Shown here: positions 54,015 to 64,000 of the stretch, piece after piece
Numbering within the stretch: position 1 is the stretch's first letter
Layout of the letters: each line of letters begins with the position of its first letter
DNA from: Colocasia esculenta
Lineage: Eukaryota; Streptophyta; Magnoliopsida; Alismatales; Araceae
Assembly: GCA_014218235.1 (NCBI GenBank)
Contig: CM024755.1
Location: forward strand, 41,436,109 to 41,500,108
Reading direction: 5' to 3'
Length of the DNA: 64,000 nucleotides
Notes under the pieces: generated by a model
Databases searched by the model: none
What the model was told of the DNA's origin: nothing
The model's input: only the letters and a program-made list of their open reading frames with translations
Program-made: the position numbers and the translations under genes

Positions 54015-54473
54015 TTGAAAGGTTGCAAAATTATACTATATGGTAATCTAGAAGGGGGGTTGAATAGATTACTATCAATTAAAATTTACTACCACCTTCT
54101 TTTGATGAAAAACACAAACTTTTGAGACTGGCAACAGAGTGTAAACTAAACTTAGATGTGTTAGTTATAGATAGATAGAGTAGCAATTTATTTAGCGTGT
54201 GTGAAAATAACGTGCCTACCAAATATCTAACGTAAAGACGTGCAAACCACATGACACGAGGTTTTAAGGTGGTTCGAAATACACAACTTGTGTATCCTAC
54301 GTCCACCATCCACACACACACGCAGAAACACTGCTTATGAGCTAGTTCAACACTACAACTCACACACACGTGTTGTCTGATGTGAAACCATGATCAGATC
54401 AACACAGACCACGTAGACCAAGTACAAGAATCACTTGATCCACAACCACAAACACAGAAGTAGAAATAGACAA

Positions 54474-55572
54474 GGTTTGGCGCATCGCCGATTCGGACCG
54501 GATCGGGATTATCCTGATCCGATCCGATTCGGGCGGATCGAACCGATTCGGTTCGATCCGCTTGGATTCGGCCAGAACTTGGTCCTGTTCAGGCAGGGTT
54601 CACTGGACTCAAGATGTTGTTCAGGCAGGGTTATCAAGGATCTCCTTATTTACCTGAATATCATTTAAGTAAATGTTATTACTTAAGATATTACATGTAA
54701 ATAAGGAAGTACCCCCCATTTGAATCCAATAAAAATATCAAAAAATCATATCTCTTACCAATAAAAAGTCAACTCTCCCATCGAAGAACAAAATCGCGAT
54801 TTTGGTGATTTTAGTGAAATGCTAACTTTTTAATCTCTCATAATTTGGTCTATCTAAAAATTTGATAATTCAAATAAACCATATGGAACACTAAAAATCT
54901 AAAGTCCGGTAAAAAAAGTCAAACGTGCATGTGACTTCTCCAAGGGAGTCGCTCTCCTACTGACAGCACTTAGTCTGCTCGAGGCATCTCAGGATTTGGT
55001 CAAACTTAAGTTATCATCACCTAAACTCATGAGAATTTTCACTTTCTAATTGAAAAGAAACTAGAAAGTGACAATTCTTATGAGTTTGAATGATGATAAC
55101 TTAAGTTTGACCAAATCTTGAGATGCCTCGAGCAGACTAAGTGTTGTCAGTAGGAGAGCGACTCCCTTGGAGAAGTCACATGCACGTTTGACTTTTTTTA
55201 CCGGACTTTAGATTTTTAGTGTTCCATATGGTTTATTTGAATTATCAAATTTTTAGATAGACCAAGTTATGAGAGATTAAAAAGTTAGCATTTCGCTAAA
55301 ATCACCAAAATCGCGATTTTGTTCTTCGATGGGAGAGTTGACTTTTTATTGGTAAGAGATATGATTTTTTTGATATTTTTATTGGATTCAAATGGGGGGT
55401 ACTTCCTTATTTACATGTGACAACCCTGCCTGAACAGGATCCTAAGTCCAAAGAACTCTGCTTGAACAGAACTAGGCGAATCGGACCGAATCAAGCGAAT
55501 CGCGAATCGGATTTCCCCTGATCTGCACCGATTCGCCCGAATCGGCCCGATCCGATCCGGCACGCCAAACCA
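54474..55572. mobile_element. Foldback-type DNA transposon with long inverted arms
   Basis: Inner arms 54693-55048 and 55062-55418 are inverted copies of about 356 bp, nearly identical, separated by a 13-nt loop. Outer arms (54474-54692 and 55419-55572) are also inverted but diverged, rich in CGATTCGG/CCGAATCG and in duplicated CTGTTCAGGCAGGGTT. The ends are GGTTTGGCG...CGCCAAACC. Flanking 'GAAATAGACA' and 'GAAACAGAGA' may be a mutated target duplication. No protein is encoded. It is a foldback or Mutator-like MITE. Confidence 0.75.
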
Positions 55573-55944
55573 TGGAAACAGAGACTTAGAAGGGTTCTGA
55601 ATTGGAGAATCAAATCTTATGTAGAACTCTTCTACAGGTCGTCTAGATGATCTTCAAACTTCATCTTGATAGGTTCAAGTTGATGTAGAAGCTGAGTCAC
55701 TGACGAACTGACTTCACCTACGCTTGGAAGACGGATCTTCTTGTTACTGGGCGACAGGTTGAAGCAGAGCAGCAAGGAGACTTCTTCTCTTGGATCTTCT
55801 TAGGGTATTGGATGGTGGCTGCTTCTGTACAAAATAACTCCAAAGAGTTCCTTTTATTGGGTGTTCAAGTATAGAGAGTCGTGGAACAAGGAAACACCCA
55901 CATAGGAAACATATGGAGATCTCGTATTGAGATTCTGTTTACGT

Positions 55945-56145
55945 CTGTCGATAGGCCTTAGATCATCTGTCGACAGCTAGAGACAGATTTGCATTTGACA
56001 GATCTCTGAACTTTCGGGAAGGGTTTTCCTGTAGGTAGCTGTCGACAGTCGACTGGGATCTGTCGACAGATGGCTATGTTCAGAACTTGGTGTTTTCTGT
56101 CTACAGTTTTCTGTCGACAGGCAGCTGAGGAGCTGTCGACATGTG
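55945..56145. repeat. CTGTCGACAG palindrome array in the copia LTR
   Basis: Four exact copies of the 10-bp palindrome CTGTCGACAG and several one-base variants (CTGTCGATAG, CTGTCTACAG, CTGTCGACAT) lie in 200 bp. Confidence 0.8.
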
Positions 56146-56374
56146 CTTTTCTTTTGAGCTTTTCTTGATCTTTTTGCTCTTGTTTTAACACACTGTATTT
56201 TGTGCAATCTCACCTACATGTAAGACCATTGTTAGTGAGATAACATGAACATTTAAATGATCAAGTTGAACATGTGTTTGCATGGTTCATGAAGTGTTCA
56301 TCAAGTACTCATGTATTGCTTATCAATTGTTCATCATCAAAAACAATCATCAAATATAAATTCATGTAAACCCA

Positions 56375-57260
56375 GCATGGGAGTTCTCGGCCCTTGGGAT
56401 CTTTGAAAGCTCGACCGACGCAAAATCGCCCATCAGCCTCTGGACCTCGTTCATGTATAATGCGAGCTTCGCTTTTCGCATTTCGAAGCCTTTTGAAACT
56501 TGGCTGACGACCAGCTGTGAATCGTTGTAGACGAGAATTCTTGTTGCTCCTAACGATCTCGCCATCCGAAGTCCTAAGATGGCAGCCTCATACTCGGCCA
56601 CATTATTTGAAGCTGAGAATTCGAAGCGAATTGCGTACTTTAGGATGAGGCCTTCTGGAAAGTGGAGGATGATGTCGGCTCTGCTTCCCTGGGAGTTCGA
56701 CGCTCCATCCACATAGATCTTCTAGCTCGCCATGGAGTCCTCTTCCACTGGTGGTCTCGCCGTCCCTCGGAGATGTAGTCAGCGAAAACTTGAGCTTCGA
56801 CTGTGATTCGAGGCCTGTAGGTGATATCAAACTCGCCGAGCTCGACGGCCCACTTTGCCAACCTCCCCAAGGCCTCGGGGCGGCCCAACACCTACTTAAT
56901 GGGAACGTCGGTGAGGACGATGATTTTGTAGGCATGGAAGTACGGCCTGAGCCATCGCGCTGCCATGACAAGTGCATAACTTGCTTTCTCGAGGTTGGAG
57001 TAGCACTGCTCAGCTCCCCGCAAGGCCTTGCTTGTATAGTAAACCGGTAGGTGCTTCTGCTCCTCCTCCCGCACAAGCACCGAATTCCCAGAGTGGTCGG
57101 TAGCAGAGAGGTACAACAATAGCTCCTCCTATGGTACAAGCTTTCTAAGCATAGGAATGCTGGCCAAGTATGCCTTGAGTTCGTCGAAGGCCACCTGGAA
57201 ATTGTCGGTCCACTCGAAGAGCCTTTCCTTAGCACGTCGAAGAATGGCCTTCAACATTCT
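56375..57260 (-). pseudogene. Tat-lineage RT/RNase H and aRH fragment
   Basis: Read downward: 'LKAILRRAKERLFEWTDNFQ', 'FDELKAYLASIPML', RNase H 'LYLSATDHSGNSVLVREEEQ', 'HLPVYYTSKALRGAEQCYSN', 'LGRPEALGRLAKWAVELGEF', then aRH 'MDGASNSQGSRADI', 'SNNVAEYEAAILGLRMARSL', 'VYNDSQLVVSQVSKGFEM' and 'RAENSHA'. It breaks at the copia LTR at 56374, inside the ENxxADALA motif. The other end is cut by the LTR at 57261. It belongs to a different Tat subfamily from the giant element, with several stops. Confidence 0.88.
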
Positions 57261-59564
57261 TGTAAGATCCGGCTCCCTTGGGCCTTGGCCCCGTCCTCAG
57301 GGCTGTGACAGCAGGGCGGTCATGACATGCTTGTGGTCACGACACTCCCTTCCGTCGCGTTAAGGCGGCGACGGAGGTGGGTGACGCGTTCTTGTCACGG
57401 AGTGTGGAGATGACGCGACTTCGTTCTGACTTTTTTGACTGCTTGTCCTTTCTGTCAGAACGGCCTTGTCGGGTGTCAAAGCTCATACAGTGTTGACGTG
57501 ACCTGGCAGGCTGTCGCATTCTTGTTTGATCGATCTGTGGTTTGACCGCTTTTGGGGTCGTGAACTGGGGGTCGGTCGCGACATGGTGTCGTGACCTCTG
57601 AGGCCGTCGCGATAAGGTTCTTATCGCACCGTTCCGACCCGTCGCATTTCTGGGGCCGTCAGTTCAAAACTGAGGTAGGCGCCCCATTTCCCCCTTCCTT
57701 TCTTCTTTTCTTCTTCTTCCTCCTCCGAGCCTTCTTGCTTCTCTGGAGTTCTTCTTGGTGTTCTTGGCGAGGTGGTGATGTCCCCTTCGTGTAGGCGACG
57801 TCCTCATGGTGCTTGGAGCGAGGAGGTGGCGGCCATTCCTATGAGAAGGCCCCAATGGGTTCGCTCTACTCTTTGAGGTAGGGACTTCCCTTCTTCCCCT
57901 CGTTCTAGCATGGTCCCCTTCCCCTTGAAATCCTTGTTTCACTCTCGTGTTGGGGTTTATGGTGAGAGATCCATGCTCCGTTCGTAGAGAGGTTTCCTTG
58001 AGCGTAGAACTTCTTGTTTAATGCATGATTCATGGGGTTTGAGGGTGGTTTGACTTGTTTACATGCTTTCCTAGAGTTTCCCATGCTCCCCTCCCCGGAA
58101 TGGTGTGTTTTGGTGGTTTTTGGGGAGATCCCTGGGTGGACTGTACTGGGACCCCTATTGTCTGAGATCGCGACCGGCCTGAGGGTCACGATGATGTCGC
58201 GATGCATGCACCGACCACAACAAGCTTTGGCTATCGCGGCGGGCATGGGCGCCGCAACATCATCGCTACAACCTAGGGCATCACGACATTATCACGGCCG
58301 GCCTTGGCTTTGCGACAGTGTCGCAACAGCCATGGGTGTCGCGACAGTAACAGATTCAGGTAAGTTCATGCGAAGTTTGTTTCTCATTGAGTCTTCATCG
58401 TTCTTGGTTTTTTCTATACTCGTGGCACCAATGCTAGTTCCTAGTACGGTCCTACACTAGTCGTTCGCTCAGTGCTTGGCACTTGAGGGCTTGTCCCGCG
58501 AGAGGTTGTTACCGTTTACCTGGGACCCCCGTCCCCGTGCGCCCGTTGAGGGAGTGCCCCAGGCGATGGGCGTTCTTGAATCACATACTCTGGAGTGGAG
58601 GGGAAAATGGTGGTTAGGACAGCGGCGTCGAGTTGTTTGTAGAGCTCTCGTAGTTGGTCTGGGACGCCGAGGTCATTCGGAGTTCTTCCCGGCACAGGCC
58701 AGCTAGTCCTTCTTCTCACTGCCTCGCTCTTTGTGGCCCCGGAACCACCTAGAGAGGTCAGGCGTGAGACCGTAGTCCGGCCAGACTACGATGATTACTG
58801 TTGTGGTTACTTGTGTTCCTCGGCTCCACTCTGACGAGACGTGGCTGCCAAGACTGTGGTCGAGGGTAAGATGTCAGTGGATGCTCGTGACCAGTTGACT
58901 AGTGGTAGCGTTTCCATAGCTAGTGTCGTTTTCCCAGGCAGGGTTCCCTCTATCTGTGTTCTAGCAGTGTGGTGGTCATGACGTGCAGATCGTGCGGAGT
59001 TCCTGACCGCGTTGTCTTTTTCGTACCGTTGCTAATTAGTAGTTTTGTTTCTGTACTTTTCTGTGTAGGTTAGAATATATAACTGTTGTCATTTACTTTT
59101 ATTATATATATTCTTTCCTGCCTGTTAGAGCTAGTAGGAGATTGGTAGTTTCTACTGAGCTTCTGTTGTGAAGCTCATCCCTCCTTTTTATAGGTGAGAC
59201 TTCCCAGTAGCGGCAGAGAGCGTGTCAGGCGGAGTAGGCGAGGCAGTCGTCGTTGTCCCCGTAGCTAGTAGTGGGGCTCCCCTTCTCTTCAGTTGTACTT
59301 CACCCACGGAGTATGCCCCTAAGGGCTTTGTTCTTCCCTTTGCTTACTTGTACTGTTGCGTGTTGGGACTGTACCTAGAGCGTTACACAATGGTCTCGTC
59401 TTTACTTCCGTGCGTGCTCCTAGTCATGTACTTGACATTTATCTCCTTTACATATTATGTTAGACTCGTGTTATAGCCCTTCTGGGTCCCAAGATCCGTG
59501 GGTGGTGATCGGGAAAATCGGTCCCTTGGCTGGGGCAGAGGGTCGGGTTCTCGGGGTCGTTACA
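57261..59564 (+). repeat. 5' LTR of a second Tekay-like element
   Basis: It starts TGTAAGATCCGGCTCCC, ends GGTCGTTACA, and is 2304 bp. It is followed after one base by the tRNA-Met primer site. It has a CT-rich leader at 57680-57740 and many GTCGCGAC/TCGCGAT motifs (57300-57660, 58160-58350). The partner LTR lies outside the window. Confidence 0.85.
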
Positions 59565-59565
59565 G

Positions 59566-59578
59566 TTGGTATCAGAGC
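59566..59578 (+). other. Primer-binding site (tRNA-Met type)
   Basis: TTGGTATCAGAGC lies one base after the LTR end. Confidence 0.85.
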
Positions 59579-59703
59579 GGGAGAGTCTGACAGAACTTGT
59601 AGTGGATTTAAACTGCAACCAGAAGTCCCAATAGAAGTACAAGTACACTGCTAGCCGCTCGAGTTAGTATCATTAACCTTGTTGGTTGTGTACTGTGCAG
59701 GAT

Positions 59704-60223
59704 ATGGCTCCGCGTCAGCGTAGGCAGACCAGAGAGCTGATGGAGCAGCAGGTTGAGTGGATATGCCAGCTCCAGGTCAGGTTCAGGAGGATGTGTCAGC
59801 AGAGGTTCTGTGGCACAGCCTTACGAGGCAACAGCAACAACAACACAAGGTGAGCACAACAGCAGTGCTACCAGCCCCCACAACCGCAGTACGAGGCTTT
59901 GTTTCTCATGGCCGAGCAATTTTTTAGGGCCATGTTCTAGGGGGCATGGCAGCCTGGGCAGGCAGCAGGAGGACAACCCCAGTACCTCCCCCAGTGGTGC
60001 CCGAGCATAGGCAGATCCACCGGTAGTACAGCCAGTCATGCAGCAGGCGTCAGGTACTGGGAGTACTCGAGCCGCAGGGTCGACTGGCAGGGTGAGGACG
60101 ACAGTGACTTAGGATAGGACCACCCTCTTGGAAAGGTTTCTGCATCTTCAACCACTGACGTTCTTCGGCGACTATGACCTAGACCGACTGAGAGTTGGAC
60201 CCATGAGTTGGAGCGTACGTTCG
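59704..60223 (+). pseudogene. Second Tekay-like gag, N-terminal part
   Basis: ATG 59704 opens with MAPRQRRQTRELMEQQVEWI and a Gln-rich segment. With frame changes it reaches 'ESWTHELERTF', the start of the gag core (compare 'AEHWVHEIERVF' in the element at 14536). It is cut at 60224 by another LTR. Several stops are present. Confidence 0.7.
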
Positions 60224-61291
60224 TGTAACGCCCCGACGTGGAATATCGGAGCGGAATTACAGTTATTAAATAGTACAGAGCGAGAAAATAAATAACAAGC
60301 CATTTCACAAATGAAATAATAACCCAATAACCTATCATTTCATTAATAATCCACCAACATCATTACAATCACAATATCTCATCAAACTTCATGAGCTAAC
60401 TATTACATCAATGTATCAGAGCCAAAACTAGGACCCATAGTACTTTATTCAAATCTAAACTAATACATAAGAGCTAACTGACTCATAACTATACTAGCTA
60501 ACTACTAAAGCAGTGGTTGCTGAAAAGGGTCACTCCTGAGCATCCTCCTCAGTCCCATCCTCATGAGTGTGGTCATCATCCGACTCACCTGAAACACATT
60601 AAATAAACACGCAGGATGAGCGAATAATGCCCAGTAGGACTTAATATCTCATGAACACAAGCATGGTTTAAATAATTAATGTCTTTAGGAGGCAAGATGC
60701 GAGAACAAGTTGTCATGTACAGTTAAGAGAATGATGTAACGAGAAACATTAACATATTCACGAGAGTATAACATCACAAGAATTGGCCATATCACGAGAT
60801 AGCAAGTAAACTAGTCACGATAGCAAGTATGGGTCGATATTCATTCAACCTCGAGTTCAAGTATCAAACAAATGCTGATTGATTGTCATAGATTAAATCT
60901 TGCATGTCATGCGTTAGGTGTATGCCATCACCCAGATCATTAAACCCTCACGAGTTATAGCCTTTCATGTGCTCCTCCCAAGGACCAGATCGGGCCCTTA
61001 AATGTGCCTAGCATAGTCATGTTTGTTACCTTAGACAATCAATGATGGCCAAGTAGAGTACCAGAAGAGATGAGAGTAGTAGACGAACTAGATGAGAGTA
61101 GAGAGAACGTGAACAGAAGAGAGTAAAGAGACTGTAGACGAGATAGGGACAATAACGTAAAACACGAGAAACAACGATAGTCACAGTTGCACGGCACACC
61201 CTAGTGGTCCGGCAATCAGGTAGAAGTCACCACCGCCCACTAGCCATGCTGTAAACACAGGCTAGATGGTCCGGCGTGATCACAAGATTCA
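60224..61291 (+). mobile_element. LTR of the TGTAACGCCCCGAC family, truncated
   Basis: It is homologous to 15374-16400 from its first base (TGTAACGCCCCGACGTGGAA) through 'CGCCCAGTAGGACTTAATAT' and 'GTAGAAGTCACCACCGCCC'. Homology ends at about 61291, where a copia LTR is inserted. The 5 bp before it are GTTCG; the partner is not in the window. Confidence 0.85.
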
Positions 61292-63360
61292 TGATCAGTT
61301 TATCCCCATGTAATTTAAATAAATTACATATCTATTTTGGTGATTAACAAAACTCAGATATAGTTTAATCTAACAAGATTTCTATGAGATTTAAGCACAG
61401 GAAGCAAATCAAGGAAATACAAGCAAAATCAGTGAGTATTTATCACCCTGTAGCATTTACAGTTCAAAGCATAAAATTTCTTAAGTACACATCAACTTTC
61501 TAGCTGTTATAACGATTTCTTAGAATCCTAACGATTGCCTCTCATAACGATTCGTAAGAGATCGCAACAACTTGCCTCTCATAATGATTCGCTAAGAGAT
61601 CGCAACGATTTGCCTCTCATAACGATTCGCTAAGAGATCACAACGATTTGCCTCTCATAACGATTCGCCAAGAGATCGCAACGATTTGCTCTCAAGACGA
61701 TTTGATAAGTGTGCACATCGATTCCGAGCTCATGACGATTTGGTTATTGCATCGATTTCTTAAGTGAGAACAACGATTTGCTCTCACAACGATTTCGATT
61801 TCACAACGACTCGTTAAGTCTCATAACGATTTGGTTATCGCATCGATTTCTTAAGTGAGAACAACGATTTCATCTCACAATGATTTTGATTTCACAACGA
61901 CTCGTTAAGTCTCATAACGATTCGATAAGTTACACATCGACTCAGTCACTGTAACGATTATTAAGTTACATAACGACTTGGTTGACGTAACGATTCGATA
62001 CATTAACAATGATTCGTTCAATATATCGACTCGATAAGTGAAACAACGATTTGCTCATAACGATTTGCTTACACTGTCATAACGATTTGTCTCTACAATG
62101 ATTCGGTTATTAATGCATAACGATTTGTGTGTACATCGATTTGCTTATGAATGTATAACGATTCACATGAATAATGACTCATCAACACAACGATTTCATA
62201 AGTCATGATCATATCGATTTCATGGTGTATAACGACTTGATAATGAAACCTATTCTCAGATAGTTTGAAAAGTCAAAGTTTTCCCTCTCTTTTCTCTCAC
62301 ATCCATGCATTTATTATGACTGATCATATCACTGCACTGCATGCAACTGATATCTTCTATTTCCATGTGTATACTGTAAACTCTTTTTAAAAAGACATAA
62401 TGGAATTTCCATTTCGGTATAAAATCTTTCTTAACATTGACTGACACCGAGAGACAACTTAGCTGTCCATCATTTAAGCTTTTAATGCGTGCAGGTCTCT
62501 GAAAGCACATCTCGATACAACGTTGGACACAATAGAAGCCGAAGGATATCAAAGAGGATTCTCTCTCTTTGCATGCATGGAAAGCTAACGACCATTGACT
62601 GAAAGCTCTACAGTGCCATGTAGTCTAACGTAAACAAAAGCTTAGAGATAACAGACACTTCATTGTTCAATTTTCAAATGAAAGTCATATATAGAAGACT
62701 GAAGCCCCAGAAACGAACAACACTCACGACAATCTTTTACAAGCTTTCTGCGAGCATCTGAAAGAGCGAAGCCTCACTCCTTTGCTTGTCTAGATCTTAG
62801 CTCTCTGCATTCATTGTGTTAGTCTTGAGAGCTTTTATGTACTGAGAGTGTTCCTCATCGTAGAACCTTATCTCTCAGTCATTGCTTCAGATCGAGCATT
62901 GGTCTTTAAGCTTGATCTAGGGGCTTGTCTTCTTGAACACTTTTTGTGTTTGTTCCCTTCGTGTTGAAGGAAGACCTGGGGATTTCCAGGGTGTTTGTTC
63001 CCTTCGTGTAGAAGGAAGACCTGGGGGTTTCTAGGGTGTTGTAATTCCTCTTCGGGCTGTGAAGAGAAGACCAGCTGCGGCTGGGTGTGTAAGTGTCCTT
63101 AAGGGGGACTGTACCCTTGGGTAGTGAAATCTTGAGGTATTGCTCAGGGACTGGACGTAGGACTCCTGTGGAGAGGAGATCCGAACCAGGATAATTCCTT
63201 GTGTCGTGTGTTTGATTGCCTTGTGTTTGCTATCCTATCTTTACTAACACTAACAGTCATCGAAGTGTGTTTTGTGTAATGTTTTTGTGGACAGGTTTTA
63301 AAGTGATCAAAATTTTAAATATCCCATTCACCCCCCCCTCTGGGCTTGCTAGCTGGCAAC
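61292..63360 (+). repeat. 5' LTR of the plus-strand copia
   Basis: It is about 2.07 kb. Besides the CGATT array at 61510-62235 it has a TATATA at 62688-62693 as candidate promoter, and a tandem duplication of about 58 bp at 62945-63045 ('GTTTGTTCCCTTCGTGT' and 'GAAGGAAGACCTGGGG' each twice). Confidence 0.75.
61510..62235. repeat. AACGATTYG motif array in the copia LTR
   Basis: Twenty-nine exact CGATT pentamers, usually within AACGATTTG or AACGATTCG, plus variants (CGACTCG, TGATTCG), lie in 725 bp. The first part is an orderly ~37-bp tandem ('CATAACGATTCGCTAAGAGA'); later copies are irregularly spaced. Confidence 0.85.
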
Positions 63361-63363
63361 AAG

Positions 63364-63375
63364 TGGTATCAGAGC
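63364..63375 (+). other. Primer-binding site of the plus-strand copia
   Basis: TGGTATCAGAGC, complementary to initiator tRNA-Met, lies three bases after the LTR end. Confidence 0.88.
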
Positions 63376-63425
63376 GAGTCTCTCGACAAAGAAGAAGATC
63401 CAACGATCTGAAGAGAAAAGATCAA

Positions 63426-64000
63426 ATGGCAGCCCAAGGTCACTTCGAAGTCAGTCAGTTAATAGGCCACCACTGTTCGATGGTGAAGACTACACATACT
63501 GGAAGACAAGAATGGAGTTCTTCTTACAAGGACTCGACTATCAATCTGGTCAATTGTTGAAGAAGGTGACCTTCTAGTCACAAAGGAAAAGGATAAATGG
63601 AGGGAAGATGACAAGAAGAAGATCTCTTTGAACTGCAAAGCCAAGAGTATCCTATGTTGTGCTCTTAGCAAGAAAGAGTTCAACCGCATATCAGCCTGCA
63701 GATCCGCTATGGAAATGTAGGAGAAGCTAAGGATCATATATGAAGGTACTGACGAGGTTAAAGAAACCAGAATAGACATTCTGGTAACACAGTACGAAAG
63801 GTTCCAATGCAGCAAGGAGAATCCATTACTCAGATGTACAGCAGATTCACCGATATCACTAATGGGTTAGCTGGTCTGGGTAAGACTTATCAGTTGGGAG
63901 ACATGGTGAGAAAATACTCAGATCCTACCTGCCTCGTGGACTCCAAAGGTTACAGCGATAGAGGAGGCTAATGACTTGAAGATAATGTCATTAGAAAAGC
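63426..64000 (+). pseudogene. Copia gag, N-terminal part (runs off the window)
   Basis: ATG 63426 gives MAAQGHFEVSQ. A 1-bp frame change then leads to 'RPPLFDGEDYTYWKTRMEFF', the standard SIRE-type start, 'LQGLDYQSG', then in other frames 'KSILCCALSKKEFNR', 'IYEGTDEVKETRIDILVTQY' and 'FTDITNGLAGLGKTYQLGDM'. This is the UBN2-type gag core. A TAG at 63718 replaces an expected Trp codon (EMW/EKL), the same kind of change as in the minus-strand copy. At least four frame shifts occur in 575 bp. Confidence 0.85.

Larger units (their letters stand above)
51755..56374 (-). mobile_element. SIRE-type Ty1/copia retrotransposon on the minus strand, 3' part missing
   Basis: Read from 56374 downward: LTR 56374-54016 (with a nested foldback element), tRNA-Met primer site, gag, second zinc knuckle, protease, then the gap. 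The start at 56374 is supported by the neighbouring Tat RNase H frame, which reads ENSHA and then breaks exactly there. Long gag with C-terminal coiled region plus 'GPKVIWVPK' is typical of the SIRE/Maximus lineage. RT, integrase and the second LTR lie in or beyond the gap. Confidence 0.85.
54016..56374 (-). repeat. 5' LTR of the minus-strand copia, with internal foldback insertion
   Basis: The LTR is about 1.26 kb without the insertion at 54474-55572. It contains the SIRE-type block 'GGTTCGAAATACACAACTTG' near 54275 and an array of CTGTCGACAG palindromes at 55945-56145. Confidence 0.75.
61292..64000 (+). mobile_element. SIRE-type Ty1/copia retrotransposon, 5' part
   Basis: LTR 61292-63360, primer site, then gag running off the window. 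The LTR start TGATCAGTTTATCCCC is placed where homology to the interrupted LTR stops; the end is GGCAACA. It is a different subfamily from the minus-strand copia. Confidence 0.85.

Noticed and set aside
54693..55418. Inverted duplication as an assembly artefact
   Set aside because: Outer arms diverge clearly and the structure has its own terminal GGTTTGGCG repeats, so a real foldback element is more likely, though reads should be checked.

Overview
The window is a piece of a flowering-plant nuclear genome made almost entirely of transposable elements. There are no bacterial-type genes or rRNA/tRNA genes, and I find no intact host gene. The evidence is Ty3/gypsy and Ty1/copia polyproteins, plant CACTA and hAT transposons, LTRs with target-site duplications (TSDs), tRNA-Met-type primer sites and spliceosomal intron signals. 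A 100-N run at 51655-51754 is a scaffold gap. Species cannot be told; a large, repeat-rich genome is likely, and the GC-rich captured gene fragment weakly suggests a monocot.

Layout. 1-1489 is the 3' part of a CACTA transposon. 2184-3462 holds three ~422-bp tandem repeats. 3849-5104 is a small TIR transposon that carries the first exon of a dihydroflavonol/cinnamoyl-CoA reductase-like gene; it sits in what may be an old LTR. About 7113-45910 is a decayed hAT transposon split by one giant Ty3/gypsy (Tat/Ogre-like) retrotransposon at 9120-45119 (TSD GTTTC; LTRs of 2870 and 2834 bp). That element is itself split inside gag by a Tekay/Del-like chromovirus (12157-24541), whose own gag is split by a 3-kb solo LTR (15374-18422, TSD GTAGG). 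This makes four nested levels. From 45.9 kb to the end lies a second mosaic: an old Tekay-like LTR and gag, related LTR fragments, the gap, a minus-strand SIRE-type copia element whose LTR contains a ~1.1-kb foldback transposon, a Tat RNase H fragment, another Tekay-like LTR and gag, and finally the LTR and gag start of a second SIRE-type copia element.

The most interesting content is the 9-kb 3' region of the giant element. After gag, protease, RT/RNase H, a second (archaeal-type) RNase H and integrase on the plus strand, it carries an antisense, intron-containing gene (about 40369 down to 35472). Its product matches the plant mobile domain (PMD). The gene has a CT-rich, plant-like leader, a 33-nt G run just upstream, and beyond its 3' end a minisatellite of about 13 hairpin-forming units. 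Most reading frames are broken. Paired LTRs differ largely by 1-bp indels, so part of the frame damage may be sequencing error rather than decay.
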